Notes under the pieces: model-generated
Seen by the model: only the letters and a program-made list of their open reading frames with translations
The model's database searches: none
Told to the model about the DNA's origin: nothing
Program-made: the position numbers and the translations under genes
Shown: in pieces, positions 18,545 to 28,531 of the stretch
Position numbering within the stretch: position 1 is the stretch's first letter
Layout of the letters: every line of letters begins with the position of its first letter
From: Fragilaria radians
Taxonomy: Eukaryota > Bacillariophyta > Fragilariophyceae > Fragilariales > Fragilariaceae
Assembly (NCBI GenBank): GCA_900642245.1
Contig: CAAAJI010000347.1
Span: 22,547-55,937, forward strand
Length of the DNA: 33,391 nt
Direction: 5' to 3'

Positions 18545-20719
18545 ATGGTTCAATCTTATATGACTCCTATAGCTGGATGTTCTCAAGTTTTAGTAGATGT
18601 CTTGGAATGGTATGCTCATTCGATGGTATTGGAATCTTCGGATGAATGTAATATTCAATTTGCAGCCGAACAAATCGTCCAACTATTATCCATACTTGGC
18701 TTAAAGACTGGTCAAGACGTCTCATCCAAATCACATGGGTCATCTCTCTCATCGACACTTCCATTGTTGGATTCTTCAAATTCGTTACTATTGGAAGATC
18801 ATGTATTAAATCGTTTACGATTAGCAACGTTGGTTCATAGTATTTGTGGACGTGAACGATGGGGGAAAGATCCTAATGTTTTGGAACAAATTCTACCATT
18901 GGATTGGCAGCAAATGAAATTAATGTTGGAAGATTGTCGGAAGCATATGAAACCAAGCAAGGATTCTTGTAATAACAATCACCAGTATATTGACATTGCA
19001 TATAGGGATGTTATGAATTTGTTGGAATGTCATACCATTCTTGCAGACTTTCTTCATAATAGTGAGAGTAATGATAACCAGCAGGATATTCATCAAGTCT
19101 CCATACGTTTGAACAATCTCAAAACTCGATTGAGAAAATTGACCTTTTCTACACTTGGTACAAAAACACATACCACTAATAAAGTAACGGCTCCCATGGC
19201 AATTGTAGAATTTTTGCGACAAGATATCCTATCATCTCCGAAACGTTACATTAATGTGTATCAAAAGGCTCAAGACCATGTCCAATCGTTAATTCATACG
19301 ATTGGTCAGCCATATAGCTATGATACCTTACAATGTAAGGTTCAGACATTGGCTCGTATTTGGAGTGAATCGATGTTGGGAATTCCTACATTGATTCATT
19401 TACAATATGGTGGTTTATCAACCGAAACTTTTGACCCCATGACATTGGTAGGACCTATTGCTGTTGCTACCGATGATACAAAGAGTATATCCTCTTGGGG
19501 GATGGATGACGACGACGATGAGGATGAGGACGCTTGTACGGACGAAGAAATGAATACCAAAGTTGTCAACAATCGTACCCGAAAAACAATTCAAAAGAGG
19601 AAGCAACAGAAATCGGAGAAGCCAAGAATTATAACTACTCATATTCCTCCTAACAATACCAAAAAGCAAACGGTAAGGCCTGTTGTACCTTCTGACAAGC
19701 AACAACAACAAGCGTCACGATTTAAGAATAGTCATGTCAAGAATAATAATAATAATGATGATGATGATGATGATGATGCCACAGTTTTAGAGGAGGATGA
19801 TACAGCTGTTGCAATTCCTCCCATGCAAATTCGTCCCCGTGAACATTGGAAAGAATCCTTTGAAATATTGGATGGATTGAACGAATCGGATGTAGAGGTA
19901 GCACTCCTGCAAGATAAGAGGGCAAGGTTGACAAATGTTAATAGTACGATGCAATCCAATAAGCAGAGTACGAAAACACGTGCGTCAAGATACAGTCTTC
20001 CAACATTTACGAATCGAAAATCATTACCAAAACAAGAGGGTGTCACCAAAAATTTAACAAGTGAGGCAATCTTTATGAAATTGATTCAGATTAGGGAGCA
20101 ACAGCAACAAGAAAAGCGGCAGCTACAAGAACAAAAAGAAAGGAAACAGCTACAAGAAAGGGAACACCAGCAACAAGGAAAGCAGAATAAGAATATCCCA
20201 GTTGACCCATCAAATCCTCGTCCAAACAAGACGTTAACGGGTACAAAACGTCATGGTAATGAAGCACCCATGGAACCAAAATCATTGCATAAACGTTCTT
20301 TGATAGATGCATCAAAGAAAATGAAGGAGAAGGTAAAGCCTATCGAAACAACAGAGAAAACAAAACCCGCCTCCACCTTGGGCGTAGATGTTGCTTCTCC
20401 TACAAAATCTGTAAAGTTACAATCCAAGGAGAGGATGAATGAACAATTACATCAATCACATCAAATCAATACTCCTTCCATCTCTAGCAAAACAAGTAGC
20501 ACTACTCAGGATCCATTGTCCAAGACAATTCCAACAATTACGAATGCTATTCGTTCTAGTATTCCTACAATGACGACCATACCAACAACAACAAGTACAG
20601 TGATTTCCAAAAAGTCGGTTGCTATACACAAACGTTCTCAGGCATCCAAATTTTTGATTCCAAAATCGGATTCTATGCGACGATTTCGTCGTAGATTCTT
20701 TCATGAAATTGTGGATTAA
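18545..20719 (+). CDS. Large protein of unknown function, acidic and Gln-rich
   Basis: A 724-residue protein that I do not recognise. Residues 1-270 look helical and globular (VLVDVLEWYAHSM, EQIVQLLSILGLK, LRLATLVHSICGRERWGKDP, YIDIAYRDVMNLLECHTILA). Two acidic runs follow (about 320-335 and 400-420, Asp/Glu-rich). A charged Gln/Glu/Arg coiled coil lies at about 506-552, then a long Ser/Thr/Lys-rich disordered region, and a very basic C-terminus (DSMRRFRRRFFHEIVD). There is no signal peptide or membrane segment, so a nuclear or cytosolic protein with nucleic-acid or chromatin contacts is plausible but unproven. The start is the first Met after an in-frame TGA at 18527. The conserved-looking N-terminal region begins almost at once, so an upstream exon cannot be excluded. 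Confidence 0.75.
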   Translation: MVQSYMTPIAGCSQVLVDVLEWYAHSMVLESSDECNIQFAAEQIVQLLSILGLKTGQDVSSKSHGSSLSSTLPLLDSSNSLLLEDHVLNRLRLATLVHSICGRERWGKDPNVLEQILPLDWQQMKLMLEDCRKHMKPSKDSCNNNHQYIDIAYRDVMNLLECHTILADFLHNSESNDNQQDIHQVSIRLNNLKTRLRKLTFSTLGTKTHTTNKVTAPMAIVEFLRQDILSSPKRYINVYQKAQDHVQSLIHTIGQPYSYDTLQCKVQTLARIWSESMLGIPTLIHLQYGGLSTETFDPMTLVGPIAVATDDTKSISSWGMDDDDDEDEDACTDEEMNTKVVNNRTRKTIQKRKQQKSEKPRIITTHIPPNNTKKQTVRPVVPSDKQQQQASRFKNSHVKNNNNNDDDDDDDATVLEEDDTAVAIPPMQIRPREHWKESFEILDGLNESDVEVALLQDKRARLTNVNSTMQSNKQSTKTRASRYSLPTFTNRKSLPKQEGVTKNLTSEAIFMKLIQIREQQQQEKRQLQEQKERKQLQEREHQQQGKQNKNIPVDPSNPRPNKTLTGTKRHGNEAPMEPKSLHKRSLIDASKKMKEKVKPIETTEKTKPASTLGVDVASPTKSVKLQSKERMNEQLHQSHQINTPSISSKTSSTTQDPLSKTIPTITNAIRSSIPTMTTIPTTTSTVISKKSVAIHKRSQASKFLIPKSDSMRRFRRRFFHEIVD

Positions 20720-21219
20720 GGACAGGAAGCACAAAATTTTGTGTTGGGTTAATAACTATATACATCTTTTCTTCTAGTGCTTGTCCCCGAAAGTAACCCT
20801 ACAAGCAATATACATTTTCATACATCTTACAGTATTCCTAGCAAAACTAAAATGCAAATCGATACACGTATTTGGGGTTGTGTTGGTTATATATATACAT
20901 AAACTTTTATTTCTAGTCGTGGTCCCGAAAGTAACTCTAAGGTTAATACACATTTTAAATCATACTTGAATCCTATCTAAACTATATACAAATCAAAAGA
21001 TCTATTTAGGTAGAATCAATTTGTGTTTGTATTCGACCTTCATGCACTACTTGAAACTTAATAATGAATGGTTCAAATCTTGCACATTTACGTGGGCAAC
21101 TAATCATATTAATATAGTTCTTACATAAGAAACGACATTTTGCTTTGTACTATTTTCTCTAGAAATTAAAGAAGACTAGAATAAAAAATGAGAGTTGTCA
21201 TTCCCAATCTAACTTTTGA
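20720..21219. repeat. Intergenic with a diverged direct repeat
   Basis: Between convergent genes. Two diverged copies of about 90 bp start near 20758 and 20898. They share TTCTAGT, TCCCCGAAAGTAAC/GTCCCGAAAGTAAC, a variant of AATATACATTTT, and CCTA-C/T-C-AAACTA. The spacing is about 140 bp. No coding potential was seen. Confidence 0.6.
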
Positions 21220-21759
21220 TCATTCAAAAGATAAAACATATTCCATCATTTGACAAAGGACTCGTTGAACCTTTGGATTTTTTCCGGCACGAGCAACACG
21301 TTCTGCCATGACAGTTCGATATCGTTCGTATCTTTGTGGACGTGTCATTCCAGGATCATAAATAGAATCTGGATCCAATACTGCCTGATCATGTTCCAGA
21401 GGGTCTAATAAGCATTCTTTGGCATCGTTTAAACAACTTTGTCGAAACGATGATTCATCCTGATCCGAATGTCGTAACAAATCATCCATTAATTCTTGTA
21501 ATTTCATTTGACGGAATGATATTTGAGTGGATCGTTTAGTACTAGTAGAGGAGTAAGGATTAAAGCCCTGGTAACTTTGGGTATTGTCGTTGGTAGGAGA
21601 ATTGTTACCTTGTTGAAACAATTTGTTGACATTCACTCGGTTAGCCTTCCTCCAAGATACGCCAAAAGCACAACATCCATGTTCAGAAATTACAAAGATG
21701 AATACCAATAAAAGAATCCATCTAACTTTCGTCGTTTTTTCCATTTGAACTTTCTTCAT
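21220..21759 (-). CDS. Small probable plastid-targeted protein, function unknown
   Basis: 179 residues. The N-terminus is a classic signal peptide: a basic start (MKKVQMEKTTKVR), then a hydrophobic core WILLLVFIFVISEHGCC. It ends at Ala followed by Phe (CCA/FGVSWRKANR). Phe at +1 of the signal cleavage site, followed by a basic, hydroxylated stretch, is the hallmark of diatom bipartite plastid presequences (ASAFAP-type motif). The mature part contains an acidic helical region (QELMDDLLRHSDQDES), a Cys pair (CLNDAKEC), DPDSIYDPGMTRPQRYERYR and KVQRVLCQMMEYVLSFE. I do not recognise the family. It lies convergent to the 18545 gene. The Met at residue 6 is an alternative start and would keep the signal peptide. 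Confidence 0.75.
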   Translation of the reverse strand: MKKVQMEKTTKVRWILLLVFIFVISEHGCCAFGVSWRKANRVNVNKLFQQGNNSPTNDNTQSYQGFNPYSSTSTKRSTQISFRQMKLQELMDDLLRHSDQDESSFRQSCLNDAKECLLDPLEHDQAVLDPDSIYDPGMTRPQRYERYRTVMAERVARAGKNPKVQRVLCQMMEYVLSFE

Positions 21760-22993
21760 CGTCTTGAAGGAAAATTACAAATAATTCCACCATATTGCTT
21801 TCTGACATGCTTTCTGATACTGTACAGTTTCGTCTGACAACAGTAGTATCCTCTTGACACTTGTTTACTTACATTGAAGTTTGAACTTACTATCTTTCTT
21901 AGATACTTTCTTTCCATCCATTACAACTGGTCATTCAAGGGCAAACTGATGTTTCGGAAATCAGGTATTCTCCACTCAACTTCCTTAACCTAGGGATACA
22001 ATTCCTTAAGACTCAGAATTTCAGTCAACTTTTACTCCCCTAAAGTAAAAATCACAAATCATGAAAAATTCGTATCCAACATTTTTATCACCAGAGAAGT
22101 TAGACATCAATTCACCACCTAGCAGCATAGTAGAAAATTTCCTGATCCCTCAGCAGCAAATTCATATTTGCTCTCAACAAGTTGTCCTGGGTGTAATTGA
22201 TTGTCTATACATCCATGACTATTGAAAAACCTGAAAGTTTCACGAGATATCATAGAAACTTCCTCGTTGAACAAATCTCCATCCAACCAATTCCTTGTCC
22301 TTTTAACAATAAATCTGGCTCTAAAGAAGCTAGGTTTTTGATGGGTGATTTTTTGAGGATTTTCTTCTTGTTCTTTTCTTGAATATATTCCCTTGACTAT
22401 GATGTATTATTCAATCAAATTACTGCCTTCTCATCTGCTTCCATCCTTTTGACTTTGTAGTCTGCAAGTCTCGGTTAATGATATATAGGACTTGCATGTT
22501 AGTCAGGCTTTATTCAGATTTGTGATTTCCCATTGATTTTCTTATGGATTGAACTCTCATCAAATGCTCCTCATCCATGACATAATCTGGCAATTTCAAC
22601 CGTCAAGGCAAGTAATTCTTGATGGGATGAATTGAATTGAAAAAGAGGACATGAAAAATGTTAACATAGCCACTTCATTTGAAGTGTCCTCTTTTTGCAA
22701 TTGAAGAATACTTGGTATATCTAACTTAGTCCTTCTCTACAGCAATACGTGTCCTTCTTAATGAAGATGCCCAATCAGATCTTCATTTCCTTTTTTGAAT
22801 CGGTGATGCTTAATTTATCCACAACCTTGGCACACGGAGTATTTTGAAGTTGGAAAAAAGTTTTGTCAGGTCACCTTACTGAATGACCTAAGAATTTCAC
22901 AGGACCAAAAAGATTCAGAGTAGTCGTGGTTGGAACAGAATACATCCATGTTTTATATTTTTGTGCCGAGACACCAAACAAGAGGATATCGAG
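21760..22993. other. Intergenic, nothing recognised
   Basis: About 1.2 kb upstream of the first protease gene. There is one short open frame (22197-22382) without features. No repeat, RNA gene or mobile-element signature was seen. Confidence 0.45.
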
Positions 22994-24115
22994 ATGAATT
23001 ATGCATCAATAGCCTTCGTTATGACAATTTCCTTTCTATGTTTTGATATTGTTATTTCTTCATCTCTTCCTATTGATGATCGAGAGTTGAAGAATCGTAT
23101 TATTGGAGGAACAACTGCGAATGCCGAAAGGTATCCTTACTATACATATTTAAGTATTTATTTCCAATCAGGATCGTCATCATTCTGCGGAGGTTCTTTA
23201 GTCAATCCAGATGTAATTTTGACTGCAGCACACTGCATCGATGCAAGCTATTTTGATCCAATCGTAGAAATCATAGCTCTTGTCAATTATACACAGAGCG
23301 TTGCCGTCACAGGATTTCTAACAGGTTTCGAACATTATCGATCTGCAACTTCGTTCATCAAGCACAGGGATTATGACAGTAACAGAATTGTAAATGATAT
23401 CGGTCTAGTCTACCTTGACTCACCAGTCTATGCAGTGACACCAGTGAACCTTAATGATAATGGCAATATGCCTTCTGTTGGTGATCCGGTTACTGTATTT
23501 GGACACGGACGTATTTCCAATGCAGCGACAGCTCAGTTTCCTTATTACTTGATGGAAGTTAGTGTACCTATTGTATCTTTTCAAGATTGTAATGACTGGA
23601 ATTCCTATTGGGGAGGAATTGTGGATCAATCCATGGTTTGTGCCGGTGCTTCCTCAGGCGGAAAAGGTACTTGCACTGGAGATTCTGGAGGCCCCTTGAT
23701 TATCCGTGGTAATTCAGCTACTCAAGACATTCAAGTAGGCATTGTTTCGTTTGGAAGTAGCAAAGGATGTTCTATTGTCAACTATCCCAGCGTCTTTACG
23801 CGAGTATCGAATTACAGACAGTGGGCTCAGGATTTGATCTGTCGATACAGTAATGCAAAGCCAGAATCTTGTTCAAATGTAGCTCAACCAACCAGTAAGC
23901 CCGCCGTTATGCCTGTAGTGGCAAATACACCGACTCGAAAGCCGAGGCCTACATTCCGACCAACTCCTGTCCCCACGAGAAAGAAAGGGCGAACAAGGCC
24001 GCCTACTCCAGAACCCACACCGGAACCAACAGAAGCACCATTTGCTCCCAATGCTCCTGTAAATTCTCCTTCATTTGTACAAGCTCCTATTTTTAAATTT
24101 CCAATCTTTAATTGA
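22994..24115 (+). CDS. Secreted S1-family serine protease, copy 1
   Basis: A preproprotease of 373 residues from the Met at 22994, chosen because the protease at 32282 begins with the same MNYASIA; the longer frame from 22961 adds 11 residues before the signal peptide. Signal peptide to about residue 24, a short propeptide ending ELKNR, then IIGG (activation after Arg35). Triad: His80 (LTAAHC), Asp135 (NDIGL), Ser231 (GDSGGP). The residue equivalent to trypsin Asp189 is Gly225 and the position-226 equivalent is Ser, so the S1 pocket is uncharged and trypsin specificity is not expected. A basic Pro/Thr-rich tail follows (TRKPRPTFRPTP, RKKGRTRPPTPEPTPEPTEA), probably extracellular and perhaps O-glycosylated or wall-binding. 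It is closest in sequence and flank to the pseudogene at 26233. Confidence 0.92.
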   Translation: MNYASIAFVMTISFLCFDIVISSSLPIDDRELKNRIIGGTTANAERYPYYTYLSIYFQSGSSSFCGGSLVNPDVILTAAHCIDASYFDPIVEIIALVNYTQSVAVTGFLTGFEHYRSATSFIKHRDYDSNRIVNDIGLVYLDSPVYAVTPVNLNDNGNMPSVGDPVTVFGHGRISNAATAQFPYYLMEVSVPIVSFQDCNDWNSYWGGIVDQSMVCAGASSGGKGTCTGDSGGPLIIRGNSATQDIQVGIVSFGSSKGCSIVNYPSVFTRVSNYRQWAQDLICRYSNAKPESCSNVAQPTSKPAVMPVVANTPTRKPRPTFRPTPVPTRKKGRTRPPTPEPTPEPTEAPFAPNAPVNSPSFVQAPIFKFPIFN

Positions 24116-26232
24116 ATCAGGGATTGTCTGATGTGATTGCATAAAATAAAATATAATTTGTTTCATTTAGTTGTGCATCCGGTGCTTGTCTTCAAATTAA
24201 AGCATTTAAATTATGTATTCCTATATCATCAATAAAGAGACCCAACATTGATATCTAATAATGCTAATGTTTACCATAGAACTTTACACTCTGATGTGGG
24301 AAGGTTCAAGAATTAATCTCTGTTTCAAAGTTGGATTACGAATTTTATGCCCTTTGGTAACTTAATTATCATTCGATGTGGAGTTGTTTTGAATATACAT
24401 AAAAACTTCCAACCTCACCTGAGAATATTACAAGCATTATGCATTAACCTTGGAGGCTTTAATCGAGTATCATGAGTGTATGGAGAAGATGACGAGACCA
24501 TATCAGGCTCTTTGGCTTTACTATGCAACATTTGAGCTGAGAGCATGGATGCTATCAGGGACTCACCTGAATAGGGACAGGGAGGATTTGACACTTTGAC
24601 CCAGTAGATTGCATTATCTTTTTGGCTCACTTTATTGATGCATATGCTTTGATCCAATCGTTCAGATAGAGGCTCTTGCGCATGAAAAACAAGGTAATCC
24701 ACCAAAAGAATACTAACAGACGTTGAACATAATCAATTTGCAACTACATTTCAAACATAGGAATTTTTGTAGTGTCAGCCTTGTCAATGATATCTGTCTA
24801 ACTTTTTTGATTTTACCAGTTGATGTAGTGACACGCATCTGATTGGCAACAAAGAACTATCTGATATTTAAGTGACGAGAACGTTTACTGGCACTTTTCC
24901 TCCCATTTGATTTTAGTGGTAATGCACTCTGATTATATTGGGAGCCAACATTCTTCATCAAGCTTGACCTCTAAAAACATCTTCTAATCCATAATACTAA
25001 TCCAATCACATCATCCACTGCCAAAACTTCAGACGCTGTAGATCGCCTTGTGTTAAATTTTATCTTCGTCTTATGGATGTTATTGCTCCATCTCCCATTG
25101 TCATTGTCGCTCCTGTGTGACTCTGCAAGTCTGGATGAAGTGCAAATTCTGCATCCCCATGCCATTTTAGGTCAGGTTAGACTCTTATGCAAGAAAATTC
25201 TTATGCTCGATTCATAGGGTTATCGCGTAAATCAATCGATCCTGGGCTTGACTCATTTACCTAAAATTACATTTTCATTCCAGGGTGATGCGGCTTTTGC
25301 AAAATAAGTTTTAGCTTATGCAATTAAAGATTTTCTGGTACTTTTGTGAATTTCAAGTGCACAAACTATAAACCACTTTCCTTATTCTAGGTTAAGGAAA
25401 CCTGCTACCTGTTTCATGTTTGCAAGAGTCCCTCTTTATTACCAACTTTTTCATAGCCTGTACAATTGCTAAGTAGGTTTCCTGAATTTGCTGCTGGAGT
25501 GCGCTTCTTGCCATTAATCTATGCAGGGTTGCAACATAGATTGGCAGTTGACTAGAATTCTAGCAAAGTCCAATTCTTCACTCTTTGCCTTGTCTGGACT
25601 GTTGAAAATCCACCACTGCTTATTTAAGGTCCAGTCCATGGAAACGGAGGGTTTCCTGTTAATCAAAGTCTTACTGTTAATGGCGTAGATTCTAAATTGC
25701 GCTTAATCCTCTCCTTGACAACTTATGATACACTCTCTGTCTCTCTAAACATGTAGTAGTTCAGGAATCTGGATGATGGCCCATTCAGCTCTTACTCTAG
25801 TTTTTTACTTGTATTTTGATTGTTCTAGATGCCGATTCATATTTCCTGGCATTTTCTACTGGTTTCTTTCTGGCTCTTGAACACAATGACCAAACATCTT
25901 GTTTAATTCTATTCCTTTATTCCATAAGTCCAAATAAAAGCTAATGTACAACAGACGCCTTTCTCACATTTGAATTAAGTGTTATCTTTTTTTTGGTTGA
26001 CAGCAGCGCCATTTCTTAGGTAAAAATCAATTTGATGCCTTGTTAAAGCTAAGCTAATTAACCAAAAGCACAGGCATACTCTGAGTATTCTTGATTCAAG
26101 CTTATCTAGAGTTTTTACGTCTACCCAGTCATCATAAGCTAAGGATCCGTCATACTAAGGAAAAACTAAATTTACCCCTGCTTGTAAGTACTTCTACATA
26201 GGATACATTACAGTCGGAACAATACTACGAAT
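24116..26232. other. Intergenic; first 340 bp duplicated downstream of the next protease
   Basis: From the stop codon to about 24455 the sequence resembles 27329 to about 27650, downstream of the protease pseudogene. Shared blocks include TTAAAGC-TTTA, TAATGC-AA, TTAATCTCTGTTT/GTAATCTCTGTTT, TTATGCCC/CTATGCCC and GCATT-AACCTT. The duplication therefore carried 3' flanking DNA. The open frame at 24415-24705 (minus) partly overlaps this flank and has no motif. The rest, to 26232, shows nothing I recognise. Confidence 0.5.
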
Positions 26233-27328
26233 ATGAACATTTTTGGCATGGTGAATCTTCCACTCGCGTGTGTTATTGCATATGCAATCCTTTCTATCGC
26301 CTTTGTAGCTGCTTCAGCACATGAAGTCGACGAAAGAGAATTGGACAGTCGAATCCTCGGTGGGTCGATCGCAAACGCGGAGAGATATCCATACTATACA
26401 TATTGACGTATTACTTCCCTATTTGCGACGTCAGTCTGCGGGGGATCGTTAGTGCATCCAGATTTCATTCTGACAGCAGCTCATTGCATTGATGGAGAGT
26501 TTCTTGGTATTGATTTTATAATGAAAATCGAAGTGTTTGTGAATTACACTCAAAGTGAGGCCGTAGAACTAACAGGCTTCGAACATTATCGTTTGGGAAC
26601 TAAGTACGACAGGCACAAAAATTATGAAAAAACAAAATCGTGAATGTTATCGGTCTAATCCTTCTTGATTCACCAGTCGATGGAGTGACACCAGTCAACC
26701 TTAACGATAATGGCGATATGCCTTCTGTTGGTGATCCACTCACTGTCTTTGGTCACGGAAGAATTTCCAACGCAGCGACAGCTCAGTATCCTCAATATTT
26801 AATGGAAGTTTCCGTTCCTGTTGTATCCTTTCAAGATTGTAATGACCAGAATTCCTATCAAGGAACAATTGTCGATCAATCCATGATTTGTGCTGGTGAT
26901 TCTATTGGTGGAAAAGGTAGTTGCAAGGGAGACTCTGGAGGCCCCTTGATTATCCGTGGTAATTCAGTCGCTGAAGATCTTCAAGTAGGCATTGTTTCAT
27001 TCGGAAGCAAAAATGGCTGTTCTATTGTCAACTACCCCAGTTTACCAGAGTATCCTATTACAAACAGTGGATACAAGACATGATATGTAAAAACAGTAAT
27101 GTAAAGCCAGCGTATTGTTTGAATGTGGCTCAACCAACCAGGAAGCCTACCACTATGCCTGTAGTTGCAAAGCCACCAACTCGAAAGCCTAGGCCTACAT
27201 TCCGACCAACTCCTGCCCCAACTAAAAAGAAAAGAAGGACAAGGCCTCCTACACCAGAACCCACACCGGAACCAACAGAAGCACCATTTGCTCCCAATGC
27301 TCCTGTAAATTCTCCTTCCTTGGTATAA
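26233..27328 (+). pseudogene. S1-family serine protease, copy 2, inactivated
   Basis: It starts with an intact signal peptide (ATG at 26233; LACVIAYAILSIAFVAASA) and a propeptide ending at Arg before ILGG. The lesions, read against the intact copies, are: TGA at 26404 replacing a Leu codon in YTYLS; one missing A near 26637, shifting the frame before IVNVIGL; the catalytic Asp changed to Val there (NVIG instead of NDIG); and four missing bases near 27041 in the block corresponding to YPSVFTRV, shifting the frame again. His (LTAAHC) and Ser (GDSGGP) are intact. The Pro/Thr-rich tail (27080-27328) is nearly identical to that of copy 1. Loss of the catalytic Asp as well as the frame makes sequencing error an insufficient explanation. 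Confidence 0.9.
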
Positions 27329-27817
27329 ACTCCCATTTTTAATTCTCCATTTGTTGAATCAGGCTTTGTGTGATGTGATTGAACTAAAACAATTAATGGG
27401 TTCGTTCTGTTTATGCGACAAATTCTTGGACTCAAATTAAAGCCTTTATATTAAACATTTCTAAAACATCATTAATGAAACTCAAAGTTAATATCCAATA
27501 ATGCCAAGTGTAGCGTAGTAGTTTACTCTTAATATAGGAAGGATCAGATTGTAATCTCTGTTTTAATGGTGGAATACAAAGTCTATGCCCTGAATTGTGT
27601 ATCCAAGCATTTTGTGCAGGTTTGCCAACCGTAATGCATTTAACCTTAGAATGACAAAATGTTAGAGGCAAAAACAATGGTATCCTCTACTGGTCTGTTT
27701 TTCTATTGATTTGAGTTTTGCATGCTTCCAAAAGTGATTTGTTCAATACATATCATTATTGGTTTCCTTTCATTTTTCTGCTTCCACCCTGGTTTGAGCA
27801 CTTAGTACATACTTTAT

Positions 27818-27985
27818 CAATAAAGTTTTGTAACTGGCTGTTATCATGGATACAATGATTAAGATATCACCACCTTTTTGATTGACTGATTGTTGCTTCT
27901 TACTTTCTAAATAAAGTTTTGTAAGTGGATAAAATGATAAAGATATCACTACCATTTTGTTGACTGATTATTGTTCCTTATTGTG
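27818..27985. repeat. Second direct repeat, period about 88 bp
   Basis: Two diverged copies (about 27818-27901 and 27905-27985) share AATAAAGTTTTGTAA-TGG, ATGAT(T/A)AAGATATCAC, ACC(T/A)TTTTG and TTGACTGATT. The second copy runs into the 95-bp repeat that follows, suggesting stepwise slippage or unequal exchange. Confidence 0.65.
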
Positions 27986-28145
27986 GGTTTTGATTTTCTT
28001 TGTTTTTTTGTAATTATACATTAGTTTCTCGGCTCTCAATGTACATCTTTTTGATGGACTGATTATTGTTCCTTATTGTGGGTTGTGATTTTCTTTGTTT
28101 TTTGTAATTATACATTAGTATCTGGGCTCTCAAATATACATCTCT
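27962..28145. repeat. Direct tandem repeat, period 95 bp, two copies
   Basis: Copy 1 begins at 27962 and copy 2 at 28057. Both read GACTGATTATTGTTCCTTAT, TGTGGGTT(T/G)TGATTTTC, then TTTGTAATTATACATTAGT and GGCTCTCAA, with a handful of mismatches and a one-base difference in a T run. Confidence 0.85.
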
Positions 28146-28531
28146 TGATTTAGACTATTTTTCAAAGGATCAACTAAAGCCATTTGCTTTCCCTCTTATA
28201 CCATCAAACAATATGCTTATTTGAAGCCCATGGTGTACTTACTACCTTTGCAAAAAAAAGCATTACCTCGTTGCATCAATGCTGAGTTAACTAATTCCAA
28301 GGATATATTGAAGTGTCCAATGAAAATGACCTATATATCTACACAGTTCCTCTACGCCAAACTTATTAGGAACTTTTTCATCCCAACCAGTCGTGACAAA
28401 AAACACCCCCAAACCACAGAAGAAAGGCCTCTTTTATGTCATTCCATTCACACATCTAGCAAAGCTAAATGATTCAATTATAGGCAACTATAAAACTCCG
28501 TTAAAGCTGACAAGAGTATCAAAATTGACAG

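Larger units (their letters stand above)
27329..28531. other. Intergenic with duplicated flank and tandem repeats
   Basis: 27329 to about 27650 is the duplicated 3' flank described for 24116-24455. 27810-28145 contains two sets of direct repeats, listed separately. Upstream of the next gene, CTATAAAAC at 28489-28497 is a TATA-like string 35-43 bases before the ATG, with no further support. Two overlapping short frames (28221-28472, 28393-28605) have no motif. Confidence 0.45.

Noticed and set aside
18101..18563. Two overlapping frames of 99 and 125 codons on opposite strands
   Set aside because: Mutually overlapping, no motif, and the plus-strand one ends inside the next gene in another frame.
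24415..24705. 96-codon minus-strand frame downstream of protease copy 1
   Set aside because: It begins in the duplicated 3' flank, has no counterpart frame in the matching flank of copy 2, and shows no motif.
27962..28145. CRISPR-like array
   Set aside because: Only two long units with no spacers, in a eukaryotic context; this is a tandem duplication.
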